Below are positions 58,046 through 64,000 of a stretch of DNA of 64,000 bases, in pieces. Origin of the DNA: Theobroma cacao (lineage: Eukaryota > Streptophyta > Magnoliopsida > Malvales > Malvaceae); assembly GCF_000208745.1 (NCBI RefSeq), contig NC_030858.1, forward strand, positions 27,148,160 to 27,212,159, written 5' to 3'. Position 1 is the first letter of the stretch, and each line of letters opens with the position of its first letter. Position numbers and translations under genes: made by a program. The notes under the pieces are model-generated. The model was not told the DNA's origin. It searched no databases and saw nothing but the letters and a program-made list of their open reading frames with translations.

Positions 58046-60234
58046 TCACAAGCTAACGCTGACACGCCAATAACTAACTATAAAACAAATGTCCTAACCT
58101 GCTAATTACCAAAAACCAATTAAACCACTACCACTTAACACCAAAAACCATCAAACCAGTAAGAAAAAATAGTCTAAACAGTTGCTAAACGTAAACCACC
58201 AAAATACAAGCGAAAATAGAATAACGTACTTATGATTTAAGGCCGTCAAGAATCCGAGCAACGATACGGTCTTCAAGCGTCTACATTGCTAGAGTCAATG
58301 ACTGAATTGAAGTCTTCAGCTCTAACATCTCTTTTTCATGCTTACGCATGATCCGTCGGAGCTGACGGGTTGTGACTGCTCCGTCATTGACTCTTATCGA
58401 CTGAGTCAACTGCAATAACATATATAACTGTGTTATTCAATAATCATATATGGAATTGTTGAATATTAACCGTTACAACTTTAATGTCCTTACCGACGGC
58501 TCGTTAGCAGTTTACGATGGAGTCGGACCCATCGGTGCTTGAAGACTTGTCGTCGCTTCTGTAAACTGCAATAACAGAAATTATTGTGTTACTCGATAAA
58601 CATATGTGGAAATGTAGAACACAAATTGTTAGAACCCATTTTACCGACAGGTCATTTCCACTGTGCATCTGAGGAGGAGAGGTGGGTGGTTTTGGAGCTG
58701 CCGGCGCATGGTCCAACTGCAAACATAGATATGTTATTCGATAATCACATATGGAATTGGAGAACACAAAACCATTAGAACTGTCCTTATCGGTTGTTCA
58801 CTGCCTTGACCATGGTTATCCCCTTCATCCATCAACTAAGGGCCCGACAGCACATCAACTAAACTAGTGGTGGTGTGCGTCTGCTTCGTGCCACCAGAGG
58901 CTCTTTTCTCTTTCAAGCTTCTCATTTTTTGCCTCGCATCTAAGCCCCAATCCGATCGATCCTCTATGTGCCCTATTGGCACATACTCATGGCCCTCCGA
59001 TAACGGGACATCAAGGTCCATAAAATACTTTCGGCTGGCCTCATCCGCGGTGGGTTCCAACGTCTCCAGTGCCCACAACTGCAAATAAACAAATAAAATA
59101 TTGTGATTATCGAATACGAAAAATTATTATACAAATATAAAGTAAAAATTAGTAGCTGTTCACTCACATGCTTAGATGACTCTAACTTCTGAATTACCGT
59201 GTAGAAGTCTTTTGGCTTCTGATTGCAATCCTATTTGCACATTCGTGGGTAGACGTTGTCCTTTGGACCAGATGGGGTAACTATTTTTTGTAAGGCTGGA
59301 ATTGCCTCTATTGCCCAGAACTGCAAGTCAAATGTAACCATTATCATACCATATATCATAAACGAGTGCATCCATAAATTATTAAAGCAAAAAAGAAACT
59401 GAAAAATGTTACGTGATAGTACTTGTATCACCCACGCGAATCTGTAAATGTTGTAGCGTAACCTAGTTTCCTTTGTCACGCTTGAGTCAAGCACTTTGAA
59501 CCCCTTCAAAAGGTAGTCCAAGGTCAGCTTTCAAACATAGTGCCCCCATGGGAAGACATTCCAAGCGTCGATGTCCTCCACCAATGACAGCAACCAAGGC
59601 GTCACCCGTTTATGGTAATCTTGACCAAATAAAATGTTATTGGCGATCAAGACGAGTGCCATCTTGGTCGTGTCTCCTGGTCGTTGGAAGTTGCCCCCGC
59701 GAAACGTATTGAGCAAAGCCTACAGCTTAACGCTCTCCTGCCCGTTTCAGTATCTAGCATGAATTTCGTCTGCAGCAACCTAGTACGGTCGTTTGAACAC
59801 ATCGGGCATTGGACCAAACTTTAGCCAGGTGATGAGGCAGAACTCCTGCTTTGATAGTCGCGCCTTGCTCTTGCCAATGGCAAACCATAGCTCGTGGTCC
59901 ATTGACTGGCTCTCAGTGATCCGACGAAGCATGATACTGTGCAGGAGACCGACGCAAAAGTACCCTTGTGGATAGACGTCCAGGATCCTTCCGAAGCACA
60001 TACTCTTCACTGCATCATACTCCCCCTTCTGTTGGAGAGTTTTTGTGATGTAATGCAGTTGCGACCACTTACAGTGGGTGTTAATTGTGACGTTGAACGC
60101 CCACTTCTCCCTCGGCACGATCAACAAACTGTCAAAATCCTTATACTGTCCACACTAGATCTGTAAAATATGGCACACATGCACCAATGAGTTAAGCTGT
60201 AATGTGCAACAAGGTATACTGAAGACATAAATAA

Positions 60235-60655
60235 GGAATAAATGTTGTGAAACGCCAAGCATAACAAGCAAAATATTGTGACACGCCATGCATCGCAAGC
60301 AAACTGTTGTGACACGCCATGCATAACAAGTAAAATATTGTGACACGCCATGCATATCAAGTAAAATGTTGTGACATACAATGCCTAACAAGTAAAATGT
60401 TGTGACACGCCATGCATAACAAGTAAAATCTTGTAACACGCCATGCATATCAAGTCAAATGTTGTGACACGCCATGCATATCAAGTAAAATGTTGTGATA
60501 CGCCATGCATATCAAGTAAAATGTTGTAACATGTCATGAATATCAAGTCAAATGTTGTGACACGCCATGCATATCAAGTCAAATGTTGTCAAACGCCATG
60601 CATATCGAGTCAAATATTGTCACACGCCAAGCATATCGAGTCAAATGTTGTCACA
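60235..60655. repeat. 31-bp array in ULP-gene intron 1 (MULE B)
   Basis: About fourteen units of ATCAAGTAAAATGTTGTGAC followed by ACGCCATGCAT, 31 bases each, very regular. Counterpart of 18290-18575 in copy A. Confidence 0.9.
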
Positions 60656-61107
60656 TGCTAACAATACTGTGACACAGTAAACACCAAAAAATCTCTAAAA
60701 TCACTACGACTTAACCCCAAAAACCATCAAACCGGTAAGAAAACACAGTGTACACATTTGTAAAATAAAACAAAAAATACGAACATATCAAACAAACCCA
60801 GCAAAAAAGTAAAAAATTAAAGAACATAAGAATGTTTTAATTTGAGACTTACTGACCTCTTCGCTCATAGCCGACGACATTGTTGCTGGTGCTGTGCTGT
60901 CGTTACGCTTGCAAAAAGCCTTCTCGAACACTCCGGTACCGACGGGAATGAGAAATGAATCACACAAACGTTAGTAATTTTGAAAAATAACTGTTTAAAA
61001 TGAAAAATGCCCTTATAATATTCTTATTCGTTTCACTAAGGGAGTGGAAGTTCAAACGATTACCACAATAACTGCCCACTTTTTTTTTCCTCTCTCTATT
61101 TCAAACC

Positions 61108-61832
61108 ATGACGTGTCAGCCGTTCAAGAAATGCCGCGTCACACACTCTAAACCAAGCAATGCCGTGTCACACACTCTAAACCATGGCGTGTCAACTTAA
61201 CAAGCAATGCTGTGTCACACACTCTAAACATGGCGTGTCACCAACTCTGAACTCTAGCTTGTCACAACTTCCTTCCATGGCGTGTCACTAACTCTGAACT
61301 CTAACATGTCATAAATTCCTTCCATGCCGTCTCACCAACTCTGAACGCTGACGTGTCACAGATTTCCTCCATGCCGTGTCACCAACTCTAAACTCTGGCT
61401 TGTCACAGATTCCTTCCATGGCGTCACACCAACTCTGAACGCTGATGTGCCACAAATTCCCTCCATGGCGTCACACCAACTTTGAACTCTAGCGTGTCAT
61501 AGATTCCCTCCATGTTGTCTCACCAACTTTGAATGCTGACGTGTCACAGATTCCCTCCATGCTGTGTCACCAACTCTGAACTCTAGCATGTCACAAATTC
61601 CCTCCATGACGTCTCAACAACTTTGAACGCTAGAGTGTCACAGATTCCCTCCATGTCATGTCACCAACTCTGAACTCTGACGTGTCACAGATTCCCTCCA
61701 TGGCGTCTCACAAATTCCCACCATGACGTGTCACCAACTCTTTACACTAACATGTCACAGATTCCCTCCATGGCGTCTTACCAACTCTGAATGTTGGCGT
61801 GTCACAACCGTGTCACACATTCCCAACATGAC
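61108..61832. repeat. Subterminal array, about 47-bp unit (MULE B)
   Basis: Around fifteen units of CATGGCGTGTCACCAACTCT followed by GAACTCTGACGTGTCACAGATTCCCTC. Reverse-oriented counterpart of 17219-17826 in copy A. It lies just inside the right terminal repeat. Confidence 0.88.
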
Positions 61833-62214
61833 GTTTCACGAACTCTAAACCTTGTCCTGCCACAGTAATCTCACATATGGCCTGCTATAGCAGGACCATT
61901 TTCTGCTTTGGATTCACATCTTTCTCCTTTCAATTCACCACCGTATCAAGGATTTCTAATTTCACATCATTAGCCAAGCTTTCCATTCATCACGAACGTT
62001 TCCTCGATCGGTTTAATATCACTTTTCTTTTCTTATTTGAATGCCATGACCCAAATCTCTAAAAAATCATCTCATGCAACATTATTTCTTTTTGCATAAC
62101 CTTTGGAAAAAAAAATGAATGTTTTGCACAAAATTAGATGTTCGCAAAATTCTTTGCATATTTATTTATTCTTTCCCATTTTTTACTTGTTTGAGAGTGC
62201 TCGCTAAAGAAGAT

Positions 62215-62335
62215 GGCTCATTAAAGGCATTTTTATCCCAAAATCTATTTGGGTGGCTAAAAACAGTTAAAATTATCCCGAGGGTTATTTACAAAAACAT
62301 ATTATTTTCAAGGGCTAAAAAAAAAAAAATTCCCC
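62215..62335 (-). repeat. Right terminal inverted repeat of MULE B
   Basis: Reverse complement matches the left end of copy A closely and the left end of copy B loosely. Ends AATTCCCC at 62335. Confidence 0.72.
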
Positions 62336-62344
62336 TACAGAAAA
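62336..62344. other. Target-site duplication of MULE B (right)
   Basis: TACAGAAAA, matching TGCAGAAAA at 51162-51170 in 8 of 9 positions. Confidence 0.72.
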
Positions 62345-62478
62345 TGCATGGAAAAGGCAAAGCTAACCTTGCGGACAATGGGCATGTGAAATTAAGGCTT
62401 TTGGTTGTATTTCAATGATGTTTTTTTTCTTTAGTCATCAAAATAGATCCACTCAAACTAATTTAATGACGTAGATTA

Positions 62479-62876
62479 TGTTAGCAGATGACAAACAATT
62501 TTTGTACGTTTCTTATTTAGTTAGAAGTTTTATTAAGAATTATAGGTATAATAGAATTTCTTTTCTTATTTTAATGTACTTGGAAGATAAGTTTAGGAAT
62601 TTACTTCTCTTTTACACTAAGGAAGTCTAAGGTAAAATACTTCCTTATTTGAATTTATTTTACTTGCACTCTAAGTTTAGGTCAAGTAAGATTATACTAT
62701 TATAAATAGCACCCTTAGACTTAGTTGTTAGACAATTTTAATTTTTTGAATTATTGAATAACATTATGTTTTCTTTCAAATTTTGAGATTAAGTTTCGAC
62801 GTTTAAAACTTAATTATCAATTTTAAAAGCTCTGTCGAGTGCTAGCTTTTGTTTTCATGCTAACTTACTGTGTTGA
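62479..62876 (+). mobile_element. 5' LTR of a plus-strand gypsy element
   Basis: Starts around TGTTAGCAGATG and ends around the CATGCTAACTTACTG region just before a primer-binding site. A TATA box TATAAATAG lies at 62701-62709. The 3' edge is not a clean CA, so boundaries are approximate. The partner LTR lies beyond the window. Confidence 0.6.
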
Positions 62877-62877
62877 T

Positions 62878-62890
62878 TGGTATCAGAGCT
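62878..62890 (+). other. Primer-binding site, initiator tRNA-Met
   Basis: TGGTATCAGAGCT, the exact sequence expected for priming by plant initiator tRNA-Met, lies between the LTR and gag. Confidence 0.88.
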
Positions 62891-62913
62891 AGAAAAAAAA
62901 ACTCACTTAATCT

Positions 62914-64000
62914 ATGGCAGGTGACCTAGTCATGGTTGGTGGCGGTTCTCATAGCGAAGATTATGAAATTGAGACCTTGTGATCTACAATGTAAGATTAA
63001 GGGGTGGTGTTGAAAGCTTTGGAGTAATGAATGGATTTCAGATTCTAACGTTTGGAACGATGCTTTGAAGAAATTGCATATCGATTTGATGCTTTAGGTG
63101 TAAATGCCAATAGAAATCGAAATGATGAAAGGCCATGTACTAAACAACAAGTCTATTGAACAAGTCTACATGGAAGATTCAAATAAAGAAATTGATTATT
63201 TGGTAGAACTTGTGAAATACGCTGGATATGGAAGGAATAATTATGGTGATTGAGATACCAGAGATTTCAGATTAAAGGTGAATATTCCTTGCTTTAATGG
63301 GAGTTTAAATATTGAAGAATTTCTAGATTTGATTGTAGAAATAGATAAATTTTTTGAATAAATGGAGATTCTCGAAAGAAAAAGGGTGAGACTTCTCACT
63401 TGCAAATTGAAAGGTGCAACTTCTGCATGGTGGGAAAGGTTATAGTTCAGAAGGAAATGTGCAGGGAAAACACCAATTAGAACTTGGTATAAGATGAAGC
63501 AACTGTTACAGAAAGATTTTCTTTTTTTTAATTATGAGCAGAATTTGTTCTAAAAGTACTAGAGATGCCATCAAGGTCAACAAACTATACATAAGTATAT
63601 TGTAGAATTTATGAGGTTAGTTGAGAGAAATGACTTAAGGGAGATTGAAGGGCAATACGTTGTCAAGTATCTAGAGGGGTTGAAACACGTTATCAGAGAC
63701 AAGATGAGGGTATAGATATTGCGAAATTTATCTAAAGCATGAAATATTGCTTTAAAGGTTTAATTGATGTTGTAAGAAAAGAACAAACTTGATTATTCTT
63801 GCAAGAGTTGGAACAAGGATAATTATAAAACGTCTAATGACAAGAATAAATCAATTCATGATAATTCTGCATGTAATGACCAGTACATGGAAGAGAAGAC
63901 GGTTGGAAAGTAAAAGGTGACAAATGCGAAGGAAGGGCAGAAAGTTGTAAATCCCTATGCTAAACGAATCCTAGGAAAGTATTTTAAATGCAATCAACCT
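62914..64000 (+). pseudogene. Broken Ty3/gypsy gag gene, cut by the window edge
   Basis: The frame opens with ATG at 62914, but a TGA follows after 22 codons. Further on a typical retrotransposon gag domain is readable through several stops: VNIPCFNGSLNIEEFLDL, then LKGATSAWWER, then HKYIVEFMRLVERNDL. The last bases encode YFKCNQP, the first half of a CCHC zinc knuckle, so the rest of gag and pol should lie to the right. Several in-frame stops (for example TAA at 63359-63361) show the copy is dead. Confidence 0.82.

Larger units (their letters stand above)
56319..60880 (-). pseudogene. DUF1985 / ULP1 (C48) protease-like gene of MULE B, decayed
   Basis: C48 enzymes process SUMO-like modifiers; the job of transposon-borne forms is unknown. 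The first exon is probably 60880-60857 (MSSAMSEE), and exon 2 starts at 60160. The DUF1985 region follows (LWFAIGKSKARLSKQEFCLI), then blocks at 59716-59430, 59320-59165 and 59080-58840, an acidic repeat-like linker (57600-57210) and the protease domain. The catalytic His is in CNVVGHWVVAKIDL (codon 56661-56663), Asp follows in KVMDSAR, and Cys is in NDSVSCSMFMIGYMD (codon 56409-56411), with the stop at 56321. Damage: a frameshift between Asp and Cys, and stops after FKRPY, ARY, SVKL and WGHYV. The three triad codons survive although the frame is broken. Confidence 0.83.
51171..62335. mobile_element. MULE copy B, full length, 11.2 kb
   Basis: The left end starts GGGAAATTGTGAG and the right end, read inward on the other strand, starts GGGGAATTTTTT. 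Over about 100 bases both share AAATAAC, CTGTTTYTAGCCA and AAAAATGCYYTTAA blocks at matching spacing, a degenerate terminal inverted repeat. A 9-bp duplication with one mismatch flanks it. Contents from left: repeat array, transposase pseudogene (+), foldback insertion, second array, ULP-like pseudogene (-) with an internal array, intronic 31-bp array, first exon, 47-bp subterminal array. Both genes carry stops and frameshifts, so this copy is not autonomous. Confidence 0.82.

Noticed and set aside
60235..60655. Regular 31-bp repeats resembling a CRISPR array
   Set aside because: The units are contiguous tandem repeats without unique spacers, they lie in an intron of a plant transposon gene, and no cas genes exist. 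This is a minisatellite-type array.

Overview
The window is nuclear DNA of a flowering plant, almost certainly a eudicot. It is AT-rich, has short exons joined at GT-AG introns, plant-type family 1 glycosidases, a plant ARP4 gene, and many plant transposons (Ty3/gypsy and copia-type LTR elements, Mutator-like elements, a Helitron, a hAT element). I cannot name the species. There are three intact-looking host genes, all on the + strand, and most of the remaining sequence is transposon or transposon remnant.

Layout. 1-5844: one end of a minus-strand LTR retrotransposon with a broken gag gene, a tRNA-Met primer site and a 3.2 kb LTR. 6000-6634: a short remnant of the Mutator-like (MULE) family seen later. 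8952-15946: a 13-exon beta-glucosidase gene (511 aa). 16756-23105: MULE copy A (+), truncated at its right side, carrying a decayed DUF1985/ULP-protease-like gene split by a solo LTR that still has its 5-bp target duplication. 23106-24530: part of a minus-strand LTR. 24531-29200: gene-poor, repeat-derived DNA. 29507-44037: a 19-exon ARP4 gene (438 aa) whose introns host a 2.9 kb Helitron and a 740 bp hAT element without disturbing the reading frame. 45987-50393: a second 13-exon beta-glucosidase (517 aa) with all twelve intron phases identical to the first. 51171-62335: MULE copy B, an apparently complete 11.2 kb element with degenerate terminal inverted repeats and a 9-bp target duplication (8 of 9 match). 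It carries a decayed transposase gene on + and a decayed ULP-protease-like gene on -, pointing at each other. 62479-64000: left end of a plus-strand gypsy element (LTR, primer site, broken gag).

How the parts relate. The two beta-glucosidases are paralogues from a local duplication and now lie on either side of ARP4. They are predicted secreted or vacuolar glycosidases with both catalytic glutamates present. ARP4 encodes a nuclear actin-related subunit of chromatin-remodelling and histone-acetylation complexes. The most unusual content is the MULE family. Arrays of different period (about 31 bp, 47 bp and 44 bp), in subterminal, intronic and intergenic positions of the same element, share one core, GTGACACGCCATG or a close variant, in both orientations. 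This looks like a repeated binding site or a self-propagating motif, and it is the best candidate here for something not well described.

All exon boundaries were derived by hand from reading frame, GT-AG sites and family similarity. No alignment or database search was run.
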